Assembly (NCBI RefSeq): GCF_003852515.1
Contig: NZ_QAJK01000024.1
Span: forward strand, 106,233-170,232
Source of the DNA: Variovorax sp. KBW07
GTDB lineage: Bacteria > Pseudomonadota > Gammaproteobacteria > Burkholderiales > Burkholderiaceae_C
DNA length: 64,000 nucleotides
Direction: 5' to 3'
Below, piece by piece: positions 20,580 through 31,690 of the stretch. Within the stretch, counting starts at the first letter, position 1. Each line of letters begins with the position of its first letter. The notes under the pieces are model-generated. The model ran no database searches and had not been told where the DNA came from. It saw nothing but the letters and a program-made list of their open reading frames with translations. Position numbers and translations under genes: made by a program.

Positions 20580-20917
20580 AAGTCAAAGACCTCGCCGCGA
20601 GCCGGCGCTTCTTCGAAGCGGCGCTCGCACCGCTCGGCCACGTGCTGGGCTCCCACGACGACAGCTATGCCGGCATCGGCCCGGCGGATGCGCCCGCGCT
20701 GTGGCTCTATGCGGCCAAGGATGCGAAGGGCCCTGGCACGCACATCGCCTTCCGCGCGGCAGATCACAAGGCCGTTGCCGCCTTCCACAAGGCGGGCCTG
20801 AAAGCCGGCGGCACCGACAACGGTGGCGCCGGTCCACGCGCCGACTACAGCCCGACCTACTACGCGGCCTTCCTGATCGACCCCGACGGCAACAACGTGG
20901 AGGCCGTCTGCCCCTGA
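20558..20917 (+). CDS. VOC family protein (glyoxalase/dioxygenase superfamily)
   Basis: A 119-residue single-domain vicinal-oxygen-chelate protein. The first half starts [20 protein letters not shown] with the metal-ligand-type His4. The second half has [17 protein letters not shown] and ends [15 protein letters not shown], where the Glu is the usual last ligand. Such proteins are often lactoylglutathione-lyase-like or of unknown activity. The start lies inside the 3' end of the araC-type gene in another frame. Confidence 0.85.
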   Translation: MYDHIGLKVKDLAASRRFFEAALAPLGHVLGSHDDSYAGIGPADAPALWLYAAKDAKGPGTHIAFRAADHKAVAAFHKAGLKAGGTDNGGAGPRADYSPTYYAAFLIDPDGNNVEAVCP

Positions 20918-20933
20918 GGCACGGAGAAGCACC

Positions 20934-21334
20934 ATGGCAACCATCTACAAGGAATTCATCGTCGAGGCCGATGCACGGCAGGTCTGGGACGCGCTGCGCG
21001 ACTTCGGCGCCGTGCACACCCGCCTGGCGCCCGGCTTCCTGACCGGCTGCCAGCTGGACGGGCAGGGCGCACGCATCGTCCACTTTGCCAACGGCCTCGT
21101 GGCACGCGAACTGCTGGTGGGCATCGATGAAGCGAACCACCGCCTGGCCTATACGGTGACCGACGGCAAGGCCAGCCACCACCACGCGTCGGCCCAGGTG
21201 TTCGCGCATGGCGAGGGCCGCTCGCGCTTCGTGTGGATCACCGACGTGCTGCCCGACGGGCTTGCCGCTTATATCGAGCCGATGATGGCGCAGGGCGGCG
21301 CTGCGATGAAGAAGACGCTGGAGACGCAGGCCGG

Positions 21335-21338
<4 letters not shown>
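20934..21338 (+). CDS. SRPBCC family protein
   Basis: A 134-residue START/Bet v1-like ligand-binding protein. The N-terminal KEFIVEADARQVWDALRDF and the central GARIVHFANG, RLAYTVTDG and SRFVWITDVLP strands fit the polyketide cyclase / MxaD-like group. An internal helix of about 30 residues closes the pocket (PMMAQGGAAMKKTLETQAG). No catalytic residues can be named. Its stop overlaps the next gene as ATGA. Confidence 0.85.
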
Positions 21339-23824
<2,486 letters not shown>

Positions 23825-23876
23825 ACTGAACTTCCGCGGCCGCCCCTGCCTCGAAGCCTGACAACGGAACACAACC

Positions 23877-24536
23877 ATGCGACTCCTGCTCCTGGAAGAC
23901 GACGTGATGATCGGCGAAGCCGTGCTCGACCTGCTGCGCGCAGAGCAGTACGCGGTCGATTGGGTGAAAGACGGCGAGGCCGCCGAGTCCGCCCTGCGCA
24001 CGCAGCAATACGACCTGGTGATGCTCGACCTGGGCGTGCCCCGGCGCGACGGCCTCGAGGTGCTGCGCAACCTGCGCGCCCGCAAGCAGCGCATGCCGGT
24101 GCTGATTGCCACCGCACGCGACTCGGTGCAGCAGCGCATCGAAGGGCTCGATGCCGGCGCCGACGACTACGTGCTCAAGCCTTACGACCTCGACGAACTG
24201 CTGGCCCGCATCCGCGCCTTGCTGCGCCGCGCGGCCGGGCGTGCCGAGCCGGTGTACGAGCACATGGGCGTGAGCATCAACCCGGCCACGCGCGAGGTGT
24301 CAGTGGGCGGCCAGCCCGTGGTGCTCTCGGCGCGCGAATGGGCTGTGCTGGAGCCGCTGCTGGCGCGTCCCGGCATGGTGCTGTCGCGTGCCCAGCTCGA
24401 AGAAAAACTCTACAGCTGGAAGGACGAGATCAGCAGCAACGCTGTCGAGGTGTATGTGCACGGCCTGCGCAAGAAGCTCGGCGCCGAGTTCATCCGCAAT
24501 GTGCGCGGCGTGGGCTACATGGTGCCGAAGGTATGA
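23877..24536 (+). CDS. Response regulator, OmpR/PhoB family (QseB/PmrA-like)
   Basis: A 219-residue transcription factor. The receiver domain (1-115) has the acidic pair LLEDD, the phospho-acceptor Asp51 in LVMLDLGVP, Thr79 and Lys101 in YVLKPYDLDELLARI. The C-terminal winged helix (about 125-219) has LSAREWAVLEPLLARPG and SNAVEVYVHGLRKKLGAEFI. It overlaps its kinase gene as ATGA. A box of PmrA/QseB type lies just downstream of the kinase gene, ahead of the protease gene, and is a likely target. Confidence 0.93.
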   Translation: MRLLLLEDDVMIGEAVLDLLRAEQYAVDWVKDGEAAESALRTQQYDLVMLDLGVPRRDGLEVLRNLRARKQRMPVLIATARDSVQQRIEGLDAGADDYVLKPYDLDELLARIRALLRRAAGRAEPVYEHMGVSINPATREVSVGGQPVVLSAREWAVLEPLLARPGMVLSRAQLEEKLYSWKDEISSNAVEVYVHGLRKKLGAEFIRNVRGVGYMVPKV

Positions 24537-25873
24537 GGCGCAGCCTGACCGGGTCGCTGCGCGCACGGCTGCTGTGGTTTCTGCTCGCGGCCATCGTGCT
24601 GGCGGCGGGCGCTCAGGCGCTGGTGGCGTACCGCACCGTGCTCAGCGAGGCCGACGACATCTTCGACTACCACATGCAGCAGATGGCGATGTCTTTGCGC
24701 GCCGGCCTGCCGCCGAGCGCGGCGGTCGGTGGCATCGGCAGCGGTGAACAGAATTTCGACTTCGTGGTGCAGGTGTGGACCGCCGACGGCGTGCGCATCT
24801 TCGAGTCCGCCGAGCAGGCCGCGCTGCCGCAGCTCGCGGTGCTGGGCTTTGCCGACGTGCGTGCGCGCGGCACCACCTACCGCGTGTTCTCGATGCAGAC
24901 GCGCGGGCTGGTGATCCAGGTGGCGCAGGACATGGCGGCGCGGCGCAGCATGGCCGGCACGCTGGCGCTGCGCACCATCGCACCGGTGGCGCTGATGGCG
25001 CCATTGCTGATGCTGGTGGTGTGGTGGGTCGTGAGCCGTTCGCTGGCGCCGGTGGCGCGCGTGCGCAAGCAGGTGGCCTCGCGGCAGGCCGACGACCTTT
25101 CGCCGGTGAGCGAAGAAGATCTGCCCGAGGAGGTGCGCCCGCTGGTGCAGGAGCTGAACCTGCTGTTCGACCGGGTGCGCCATGCCTTCGATGCGCAGAA
25201 GCACTTCGTCGCCGATGCGGCGCACGAACTGCGCTCGCCGCTCGCGGCGTTGAAGCTGCAGGTGCAGGGCCTGCAGCGCGCGCCCGACGGCGCATCGCGC
25301 GACGTCGCGGTGAGCCGGCTGGTCGCGGGCATCGACCGCGCCACGCGGCTGGTCGAGCAGATGCTGGCACTGGCCCGGCATGAAGCCAGCATGGCCGCCG
25401 GTGCCAGGCCCGAGCATGTCGACCTGGCCGAGATCGCGCGCCTGGCCGTGTCCGACGCCGTGGCGGCGGCGCAGGCGCGGGGCATCGACATCGGCATTTC
25501 GCACGACGATGCGGCAGTGGTCAGCGGCCAGCCCGAGGCCTTGCGCATGATGTTGCGCAACCTGCTCGAGAACGCGGTCAAGTACACGCCCATCGAAGGG
25601 CGGGTCGACATCGGCATCACCCGGCGCGAGGGCGCCATCGAGCTCAGCGTGGACGACAGCGGCCCCGGCCTGCCCGAGTCCGAGCGCGAGCGCGTGCTCG
25701 ACCGCTTCTACCGCTCCGGCGAAACGCAGGCGCCGGGCAGCGGGCTGGGCCTTGCCATCGTGAAGTCGATTGCCGAGCTGCATGGCGCCACGGTGGTGCT
25801 CGATGCATCGCCCAGCCTGGGTGGCTTGCGAGTGCGGGTGGTGTTTGCTCCCTCTCCCAAGGAAGGAGCGTAG
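24533..25873 (+). CDS. Sensor histidine kinase (QseC/TctE-like)
   Basis: A 446-residue inner-membrane kinase. Two membrane helices (about 12-32 and 147-168) flank a periplasmic domain of about 115 residues. A short HAMP-like linker is followed by the DHp helix with the phospho-acceptor His231 in FVADAAHELRSPLAALKLQV, then the ATPase domain with NLLENAVKYTP, DDSGPGLPE and GSGLGLAIVKSIAELHG. It is coupled to the response regulator gene. The small periplasmic domain resembles the 2CSK-N type of QseC/TctE; the ligand is unknown. Confidence 0.92.
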   Translation: MRRSLTGSLRARLLWFLLAAIVLAAGAQALVAYRTVLSEADDIFDYHMQQMAMSLRAGLPPSAAVGGIGSGEQNFDFVVQVWTADGVRIFESAEQAALPQLAVLGFADVRARGTTYRVFSMQTRGLVIQVAQDMAARRSMAGTLALRTIAPVALMAPLLMLVVWWVVSRSLAPVARVRKQVASRQADDLSPVSEEDLPEEVRPLVQELNLLFDRVRHAFDAQKHFVADAAHELRSPLAALKLQVQGLQRAPDGASRDVAVSRLVAGIDRATRLVEQMLALARHEASMAAGARPEHVDLAEIARLAVSDAVAAAQARGIDIGISHDDAAVVSGQPEALRMMLRNLLENAVKYTPIEGRVDIGITRREGAIELSVDDSGPGLPESERERVLDRFYRSGETQAPGSGLGLAIVKSIAELHGATVVLDASPSLGGLRVRVVFAPSPKEGA

Positions 25874-25885
25874 AACCCGGGTCCG

Positions 25886-25902
25886 TTTAAGCGGCGCTTA
25901 AG
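25886..25902. promoter_or_regulatory. PmrA/QseB-type response regulator box upstream of the protease gene
   Basis: TTTAAG, 5 bases, CTTAAG: an exact fit to the yTTAAk-N5-yTTAAk direct repeat bound by PmrA/QseB-class regulators. It lies 13 bp after the kinase stop and 62 bp before the Do-like protease ATG. A weak -10-like TTTCAT (25921-25926) follows at about the spacing expected if the box overlaps the -35 position. Confidence 0.65.
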
Positions 25903-25963
25903 TCAGCGCAACGACATTCCTTTCATCGTGTTTGCGTTGATACGCATTGAAAGGAACCGACCC

Positions 25964-27451
25964 ATGAACACCCGTCTGACTTCCCCCCGCGCCCTGGCAA
26001 TCGCACTGGCCAGCGCAGGTGTGATCGGCGCCGTCGGTGCCGGTGCCTACACCAGCGCCCGTGCCGTGAATGCGCCGACCACCAACGCCACGGCTGTGGC
26101 GCCCGCGGCCATGGTCACGCTGCCCGACTTCTCGACCATCACCTCGCGCGACGGTCCGGCCGTGGTCAACATCAGCGTGACAGGCACCATGAAGGCCTCG
26201 GACGACCAGGCCGCCGCGGAGATCGAAGGCATGGACCCGGACGACCCGATGTTCCAGTTCTTCCGCCGTTTCCAGGGCCAGATGGGGCCGCGCGGCCAGC
26301 AACAACAGCAACGCGACGTGCCGGTGCGCGCGCAGGGCTCGGGCTTCATCGTCGACCCCAGCGGCATCATCATCACCAACGCCCACGTCGTGAAAGACGC
26401 GAAGGAGGTCACCGTCAAGCTGACCGACCGCCGCGAGTTCCGCGCCAAGGTGCTGGGCGCCGATGCCAAGACCGACATCGCCGTGTTGAAGATCGACGCC
26501 AAGAACCTGCCGGTGCTCGCGCTCGGCAACACCAAGGACCTGAAGGTCGGCGAATGGGTGCTGGCCATCGGCTCGCCCTTCGGCTTCGAGAACACGGTCA
26601 CGGCCGGCGTGGTGAGCGCCAAGGGCCGCTCGCTGCCCGACGACAGCTACGTGCCTTTCATCCAGACCGACGTGGCCGTGAACCCCGGCAACTCGGGTGG
26701 CCCGCTGCTGAACACGCGCGGCGAGGTGGTCGGCATCAACTCGCAGATCTACAGCCGCAGCGGTGGCTACCAGGGCGTGTCGTTCGCCATTCCCATCGAC
26801 GTGGCGGTGCAGGTGAAAGACCAGATCGTCGCCACCGGCAAGGCCACGCACGCGCGGCTCGGCGTGGCCGTGCAGGAAGTGAACCAGGCCTTTGCCGATT
26901 CGTTCAAGCTCGACAAGCCCGAAGGCGCGCTGGTCTCGAACATCGAGAAGGGCGGCCCCGGCGACAAGGCCGGCCTGAAGGCGGGCGACGTGATCCGCAA
27001 GGTCGACGGGCAGAGCATCGTGTCGTCCGGCGACCTGCCGGCGGTCATCGGCCAGCAGGCCCCAGGCAAGAAGGTCACGCTCGAAGTGTGGCGCCAGGGC
27101 GAGCGGCAGGAGTTGCAGGCCAAGCTCGGCGATGCCAGCGACAAGCCGGCGCAGGTCGCGAAGGCCGACGCCTCGGTGGGCCAGGGCAAGCTGGGCCTGG
27201 CGCTGCGTCCGTTGCAGCCGCAGGAGAAGCGCGAGGCCGGCGTCGACAGCGGCCTGTTGATCGAAGACGCGGCGGGCCCCTCGGCCCAGGCCGGCGTGCA
27301 GGCGGGCGACGTGCTGCTGGCCATCAACGGCACGCCCGCGCAGAGCCTGGAGCAGGTGCGCGAGGTGGTGGCGAAGGCGACCAACAAGTCGGTGGCGCTG
27401 CTGATCCAGCGCGGCGAAGACAAGATCTTCGTGCCGGTCCGAATTGGATAA
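25964..27451 (+). CDS. Do/DegP-like periplasmic serine endoprotease
   Basis: A 495-residue HtrA-family protease and chaperone of the envelope. The signal segment covers about 1-34. The trypsin-like domain has the triad His141 (ITNAHVV), Asp171 (KTDIAVLKI) and Ser244 (VNPGNSGGPLLN). A flexible glutamine-rich LA-loop (GQQQQQR) precedes it. Two PDZ domains follow (about 300-390 with GPGDKAGLKAGDVIRKVDG, and about 405-490 with AQAGVQAGDVLLAING). The ATG at 25964 follows AAAGGAA. Position after the two-component genes and behind a response-regulator box suggests control by that system. Confidence 0.93.
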   Translation: MNTRLTSPRALAIALASAGVIGAVGAGAYTSARAVNAPTTNATAVAPAAMVTLPDFSTITSRDGPAVVNISVTGTMKASDDQAAAEIEGMDPDDPMFQFFRRFQGQMGPRGQQQQQRDVPVRAQGSGFIVDPSGIIITNAHVVKDAKEVTVKLTDRREFRAKVLGADAKTDIAVLKIDAKNLPVLALGNTKDLKVGEWVLAIGSPFGFENTVTAGVVSAKGRSLPDDSYVPFIQTDVAVNPGNSGGPLLNTRGEVVGINSQIYSRSGGYQGVSFAIPIDVAVQVKDQIVATGKATHARLGVAVQEVNQAFADSFKLDKPEGALVSNIEKGGPGDKAGLKAGDVIRKVDGQSIVSSGDLPAVIGQQAPGKKVTLEVWRQGERQELQAKLGDASDKPAQVAKADASVGQGKLGLALRPLQPQEKREAGVDSGLLIEDAAGPSAQAGVQAGDVLLAINGTPAQSLEQVREVVAKATNKSVALLIQRGEDKIFVPVRIG

Positions 27452-27476
27452 GGCTGGCTCCCGGGCTTCGCGCAGC

Positions 27477-27779
27477 ATGACGTCGTCCGCCGGCGGCCTC
27501 TCGGCCCACATCCTGCCCACGTCGGCCACGATGATCGGCGTGTGCATGACCGTGATGTCGATCGGCCACCTCGGGCCACGCGACGACATGCGGCTGCTGA
27601 TCGACCGCTTGCTTGCCGTCGATGCGCTGGTCTTCCTGGCCAGCGCGTTGTTGTCTTTCATCTCCATGCGCGCACGCCGGTCGGGCCTGCGGCTGGAGGC
27701 CTGGGGCGAGATGGTCTTCATTGCCGGGCTCGCGCTGCTGGCCCTGGGCGCGGTCACGCTGGCGTTTGCACTGCGCTGA
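27477..27779 (+). CDS. Small hypothetical membrane protein
   Basis: A 100-residue protein that I do not recognise. The start at 27477 is 25 bp after the protease stop. Three hydrophobic segments are visible, at about 9-30 (SATMIGVCMTVMSIGHL), 39-59 (LLAVDALVFLASALLSFI) and 75-98 (MVFIAGLALLALGAVTLAFAL), with short basic loops between ([16 protein letters not shown]). The context suggests cotranscription with the envelope protease. A start 11 codons upstream is possible. Confidence 0.65.
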   Translation: MTSSAGGLSAHILPTSATMIGVCMTVMSIGHLGPRDDMRLLIDRLLAVDALVFLASALLSFISMRARRSGLRLEAWGEMVFIAGLALLALGAVTLAFALR

Positions 27780-27803
27780 CGCAGCGACGGCGACGGCCAC
27801 TGA

Positions 27804-28808
27804 TCAGGACGCTTTTTTCTTTCGCACCTTGCTGCCATCGAGGCTGCCAGTACTGCTCTTGCGCGCCGCCTCGCCAAGCCGTGCGGCAACGCGCGACAGG
27901 TGCCCGACCAGTTCCGGTGGCGATTCGACTTCGAAGTCGTATTCCAGGCAGCCGAGCCACACCGCCAGCGCGTCGAGCGAATTGGCGCTTGTCGCGATGC
28001 GCGTGGCGCCCTCGCCGACGGCCTCCGGTGTGCCCCCGATCCAGCGCATGTGCGCTTCGAGCGCCTGCGGCGTTGCGTGCACCACGACGCTCGCATGGTG
28101 CAGGTAGGGCGAGACGTCGAGCGCATGGGCCATGTAGGCGGCCACGTCGCCGTGCGGCAGCCTGCGCGGCGTGAAGCGCTCGCCCGTGGGCACGGGCTCG
28201 ACGATGCGGTCGAGGCGAAAGGTGCGCCAGTCTTCGCGCGCCGTGTCCCAGGCCAGCAGATACCAGCGATGGCCCGTCTGCACCACGCGATGCGGCTCCA
28301 CCGTGCGCGCGGTGGCGGCGTCGTTGTGGTCGCGGTAGCCGAAGCGCAGCACGAGGCGGTCGGTGCAGGCTTCGGCCAGCAGGGTGACGGCCTTCAGGCG
28401 CACCGGTGACTTGTCGCGAACGATCGGCACCACGGAGGCACGCACGCTGTCGAGTCGGCGGCGCAGGCGCTGCGGCATCAGCTGTTCGAGCTTGGCCAGC
28501 GCGCGCATCGATGCGTTCTCGATGTCGCCGGGCGTGCCCGCCGGATTGCCCAGGCCCAGTGCTACGGCGATGGCTTCTTCGTCTTCCAGCAGCAGCGGGG
28601 GCAGGGCGGTGCCGGCGCCCAGGCGGTAGCCGCCGGCCACGCCCGATGTGGAATCGACGGTGTAGCCCAGGCTGCGCAGGCGGTCGACGTCGCGGCGCAG
28701 GGTGCGTTCGGTGATTTCGAGCCGCGTGGCCAACGCGGAGCCGGTCCAGGCGCGTTGGGCCTGGAACAACGAAAGCAGCCGGATCAGGCGTGCGGAAGCA
28801 GACAGCAT
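27804..28808 (-). CDS. WYL domain transcriptional regulator (YafY-type)
   Basis: A 334-residue regulator. The N-terminal helix-turn-helix (about 3-60, LIRLLSLFQAQRAWTGSALA and ITERTLRRDVDRLRSLGY) is followed by a WYL domain (about 135-215, with HRVVQTGHRWYLLAWDTARE and RTFRLDRI) and a C-terminal WCX extension. WYL proteins bind small ligands or nucleic acid and often repress adjacent genes. It is divergent from the GFA gene (87 bp apart), which is the first candidate target. The C terminus is Lys-rich (KVRKKKAS). Confidence 0.9.
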   Translation of the reverse strand: MLSASARLIRLLSLFQAQRAWTGSALATRLEITERTLRRDVDRLRSLGYTVDSTSGVAGGYRLGAGTALPPLLLEDEEAIAVALGLGNPAGTPGDIENASMRALAKLEQLMPQRLRRRLDSVRASVVPIVRDKSPVRLKAVTLLAEACTDRLVLRFGYRDHNDAATARTVEPHRVVQTGHRWYLLAWDTAREDWRTFRLDRIVEPVPTGERFTPRRLPHGDVAAYMAHALDVSPYLHHASVVVHATPQALEAHMRWIGGTPEAVGEGATRIATSANSLDALAVWLGCLEYDFEVESPPELVGHLSRVAARLGEAARKSSTGSLDGSKVRKKKAS

Positions 28809-28895
28809 GTGCGCATGATGCCGGTGATCGAGGACAGTATCTGTCCGCAATGGCCCGTAGCCTTGGCGCTTCTTTCAATCACACGGACACGACCC

Positions 28896-29300
28896 ATGAA
28901 GAAGACATACAACGGCAGCTGCCACTGCGGCAAGGTGCGCTTCCAGGCGCTGATCGACCTTGCCGAAGGCACCGGCAAATGCAATTGCTCGATCTGTACC
29001 AAGTCCCGGGGATGGGGCGCCATCGTGAAGCCGGAGGCCTTCACGCTGCTGTCGGGCGAAGAAGAGCTGACGAGCTACCGGTTCAATACCGGCGTCGCCG
29101 AGCACCTCTTCTGCCGGCATTGCGGCATACGGTCGTTCGGCCGGGGCAACGTGCCGGAGATCGGCGGAGCCTATGTCAGTGTGAACGTGGCCTGCCTGGA
29201 CGACGCGACGGTGCAGGAGTGGGCAACGGCGCCCGTCATGTACATGGACGGGCGCAACAACAACTGGTTCCAGCCGCCGGCCGAAACCCGCTACCTCTGA
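28896..29300 (+). CDS. GFA family (glutathione-dependent formaldehyde-activating enzyme-like) protein
   Basis: A 134-residue zinc protein of the GFA/CENP-V fold. Metal-binding cysteines are in SCHCGKVRF, CNCSICTK and FCRHCGIRSFG, the complete family set. Gfa of Paracoccus was proposed to speed formaldehyde-glutathione adduct formation, but most members have no proven activity. The start follows a short gap after the divergent WYL gene. The N-terminal MKKTYNGSCHCG is canonical. Confidence 0.88.
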   Translation: MKKTYNGSCHCGKVRFQALIDLAEGTGKCNCSICTKSRGWGAIVKPEAFTLLSGEEELTSYRFNTGVAEHLFCRHCGIRSFGRGNVPEIGGAYVSVNVACLDDATVQEWATAPVMYMDGRNNNWFQPPAETRYL

Positions 29301-29365
29301 GCGCTGAAGAACAGAGCCGAGGCCCGCTGCTGCGGCAGGCCTTCGGCGTCCCTTCTTTTCTCTTC

Positions 29366-30247
29366 TTACTTGCGGCGACGCGGTTGCGGAGCCGAGGTCT
29401 GCGACGGCGGTGCCGCGCCGTCCACGCCCAGGCGGCCACCGCCACCAAGGCCTTGGCCGCGCACGGTCTGTGCCTTGTAGTTGCGCAGCGAACGGACCAT
29501 CTGGTTGAAGGCGTCCATGAACGCAGCGGCAATCACCTTGCCTTGCGGAGTGCGCGTGTAGCCGCCGATGCCGCCGGCGGCCGAGAGGCCACCCAGGCCG
29601 GCAAAGCCCGCGAAGTCGGTCTTGGAAGCGCTGCCTTCGGCCGCCGCGACCTGCACGCCCGAGCGGTTGTCCACCAGGGTCAGCAGTGCGCTGGCTTCCT
29701 TGGTCTGCAGGCTCGCGCCGATGTTGGCAATGGCACGGCCGCGGCCGCCACCCACCAGCCCGCCGAGCGCGCCGCCCAGGCCGCCCGCGTCGCTGTTGCT
29801 GAACACGATCTCGGGCGACAGGCCGTAGTCGGAAGCCACCATCTGGCCGCGGCCGAAGTTGCTGCCGCCGCGCATTTCGCCCGACTGCATCAGCGCGCGT
29901 TCACGCGTCATGGCGTTCATGCCGGCCGCGCCGCGCTCGACCACCACGAAGCAGTTCGATTGCTGCACCAGCAGGCGCAGCAGGTTGGCGGTGGGGGGCA
30001 GCTTGTATTCGCCGGTGAGCACGGTGTACCAGCCGGCATTGACGTTCTCGACCAGCGAGACCGTACCGAGTGGGGAGTCGCAGCGCTCGAGTGCGCTGCT
30101 TTCGCCGGAGGTGGCCGCACCGGCTGCGCTGCCGGTGGCCACGGTCTTGGCCGACTGGTTGCCCATTTGCATGTCCATGGTCTGGCAGCCCGAGAGGACC
30201 AGCAGGCCGGCGAGTGCGCTTGCGAGAGAGAGTTTAGAAAAAGCCAT
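29366..30247 (-). CDS. Putative outer-membrane lipoprotein, CsgG/HfaB-like
   Basis: A 293-residue protein with a lipoprotein signal (LLVLSGC, lipidated Cys21). The mature part has SALERCDSPLGTVSLVEN, then LPPTANLLRLLVQQSNCFVVVERG and IGASLQTKEASALLTLVDNRSGVQVAAAEGSA (quoted here as landmarks in parts), which resembles the CsgG/HfaB secretion-channel family. A glycine-rich middle (GGLGGALGGLVGGGRGR) and a Pro/Arg-rich C terminus are notable. No curli (csgA/B/E/F) genes are near. It stands alone between a convergent GFA gene and a long intergenic stretch. CsgG assignment is moderate. Confidence 0.65.
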   Translation of the reverse strand: MAFSKLSLASALAGLLVLSGCQTMDMQMGNQSAKTVATGSAAGAATSGESSALERCDSPLGTVSLVENVNAGWYTVLTGEYKLPPTANLLRLLVQQSNCFVVVERGAAGMNAMTRERALMQSGEMRGGSNFGRGQMVASDYGLSPEIVFSNSDAGGLGGALGGLVGGGRGRAIANIGASLQTKEASALLTLVDNRSGVQVAAAEGSASKTDFAGFAGLGGLSAAGGIGGYTRTPQGKVIAAAFMDAFNQMVRSLRNYKAQTVRGQGLGGGGRLGVDGAAPPSQTSAPQPRRRK

Positions 30248-30643
30248 GTCCCGATCTATCAAGTGAAAACAATACGGAGCGCCGCGGCGGGCGTCTCGTG
30301 TCGAAGATCGAAGCTGCAATTGCATGGCTTGTGGTCCTCCCGATCCGTCGCGCCGCTTGCGGCCGCGCGACGATAGGGCTCCGCGGATCGGCACGCCAGT
30401 GCCAAAAGTCATGGGTGCATGCGCGTGCGCACGGGTTGCCGGCAACCCGGTCCTCGATCGCTCCAGCCGTCGAAGCCGGACACGCGGAGTTGCCCGGAGG
30501 GCGGCGGCAGATGGAGCGTGGCGATTATTACTCAGGAAACTTTTGCAAACAGTCACGTAACAATGGCGTGCCGCTTCCCTGTGCGAGGGCTTGCCGACGC
30601 TGTCCCGAAAGTTACAGTCTTGCCTTCACTTCAGGAGTTCGGC
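30248..30643. other. 396-bp intergenic stretch with an 18-bp perfect palindrome
   Basis: No convincing gene is seen. It holds a perfect palindrome CGGGTTGCCGGCAACCCG at 30432-30449. A weak promoter for the following small gene is TTGCCG (30591-30596), 16 bp, TACAGT (30613-30618). The rest is GC-rich and without repeats that I can see. Confidence 0.5.
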
Positions 30644-30862
30644 GTGGCGACCAAGAAGAATCTGGTGGGAGAAGCGGCTGCGGAACTGACCCGCCAACAG
30701 GTGCAGCAGGCCCTGGCCATCGCCGGTGCCTCGGGCTTCAGCGGCGCGGCCGATCCGGCCTTCGTCGGCTCCGTGCTGGTGGCACTGGCGGTCAACACGA
30801 GTTCGGTCAGCGCGACCATCGACAACGCGAAGAGCCGCACCAACGCCGTCATGCAGCACTGA
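30644..30862 (+). CDS. Small hypothetical protein
   Basis: A 72-residue protein that I do not recognise. The GTG at 30644 follows a CAGGAG ribosome site at a good distance; the frame is open upstream but without another credible site. The sequence (VATKKNLVGEAAAELTRQQV, then ALAIAGASGFSGAADPAFVG) looks like two or three short amphipathic helices with an Ala/Ser/Val-rich C-terminal half. No signal peptide is seen. The codon use is normal for the window, so it is probably real. Confidence 0.55.
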   Translation: MATKKNLVGEAAAELTRQQVQQALAIAGASGFSGAADPAFVGSVLVALAVNTSSVSATIDNAKSRTNAVMQH

Positions 30863-30901
30863 AAAAGCGCGTGCCCGTGGCTGGGGGCTTGGGGGGCGTG
30901 C

Positions 30902-31303
30902 TCAGGTCGTGTAGTCGCCGCTGGCTTCCGGCTGGAAAAGAATGGCGACCACGCGCGCCGCGCCTTCCGCGCCGTTGGGCATCTGCCAGCGGGCCAGGGT
31001 GCCGGCCTTCACGCCGAGCAGGCCGATGCCCACGGGCGACAGCACCGAGATGAATCCGGCCGTCGGCTCCGCGTCGCCGGGGTAGCACAAGGTGATCTTC
31101 TGGACCTGTTGCGTGGCCGGGTCTTCGATCTCGATCTGCGAGTACATCGTCACGATGTTCGCCGGCACCTCGCGCGAAGGCAGGACCTCCGCGATGTCCA
31201 GCAGATCGGCCAGCCCCGAAGGCAACTGGTTGACGCTCAGCTTGTTCAGGCGTGCGGCGTCGAGTTCGGTGAGCGTGCGCTCCCCGTGAATGGTTGCAAG
31301 CAT
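30902..31303 (-). CDS. rnk: Nucleoside diphosphate kinase regulator (Rnk; GreA/GreB family)
   Basis: A 133-residue protein. A short N-terminal helix pair ([17 protein letters not shown]) is followed by a GreA/GreB C-terminal FKBP-like domain (about 47-133, with [46 protein letters not shown]). Rnk binds RNA polymerase near the secondary channel and affects NTP pools in E. coli and Pseudomonas. The ATG at 31303 follows GGAG by six bases. The long coiled coil of GreA is absent, as expected for Rnk. Confidence 0.9.
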   Translation of the reverse strand: MLATIHGERTLTELDAARLNKLSVNQLPSGLADLLDIAEVLPSREVPANIVTMYSQIEIEDPATQQVQKITLCYPGDAEPTAGFISVLSPVGIGLLGVKAGTLARWQMPNGAEGAARVVAILFQPEASGDYTT

Positions 31304-31690
31304 GTAGCACTCCAATTGAATGCGACGCCGCCCCGTGGTTCGATGGAACAGGCGAAGTCGCTACCGCGCGGAGGGTGCCCGGCGGTCAATGGTTCGCGCA
31401 ACAAGAAGAAAAGTAGCGGACCGCCGGGCTCAGGAAAGTGCGGAGGTGCGTCGGAAGACCGCCGTGGTCGCCGCGGCGGCAGCACCCGCGCGACGACCGG
31501 CCACTGCCAGGGGCAGGGCTGCGAAGGCAGGGTGTTTGCGGGACGAGGACGGAAGGACCATTCGAACGAGTGTAGGTGTGCCGGCGGAGGCCATCAAGCA
31601 ATGGCCTCACGTGCCTTGCCGATAAGCCTTGCCAGCGAGCGCGAGCAGCGTGAGCAGTGCTCGCATGCGGCGGCCCCGCACAATCGGCGG
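31304..31690. other. 387-bp intergenic stretch without a supported gene
   Basis: It lies between divergent rnk and the YnfA-like gene. Possible frames here are Arg-rich and look like random GC-rich sequence. A hairpin GAGGCCAT-CAAGCA-ATGGCCTC (31587-31608) is the only clear structure; it has no T-run. Confidence 0.5.

Noticed and set aside
31320-31625. 101-codon Arg/Ala-rich frame between rnk and the YnfA-like gene
   Set aside because: No ribosome site, no recognisable domain and a composition expected of non-coding GC-rich DNA.
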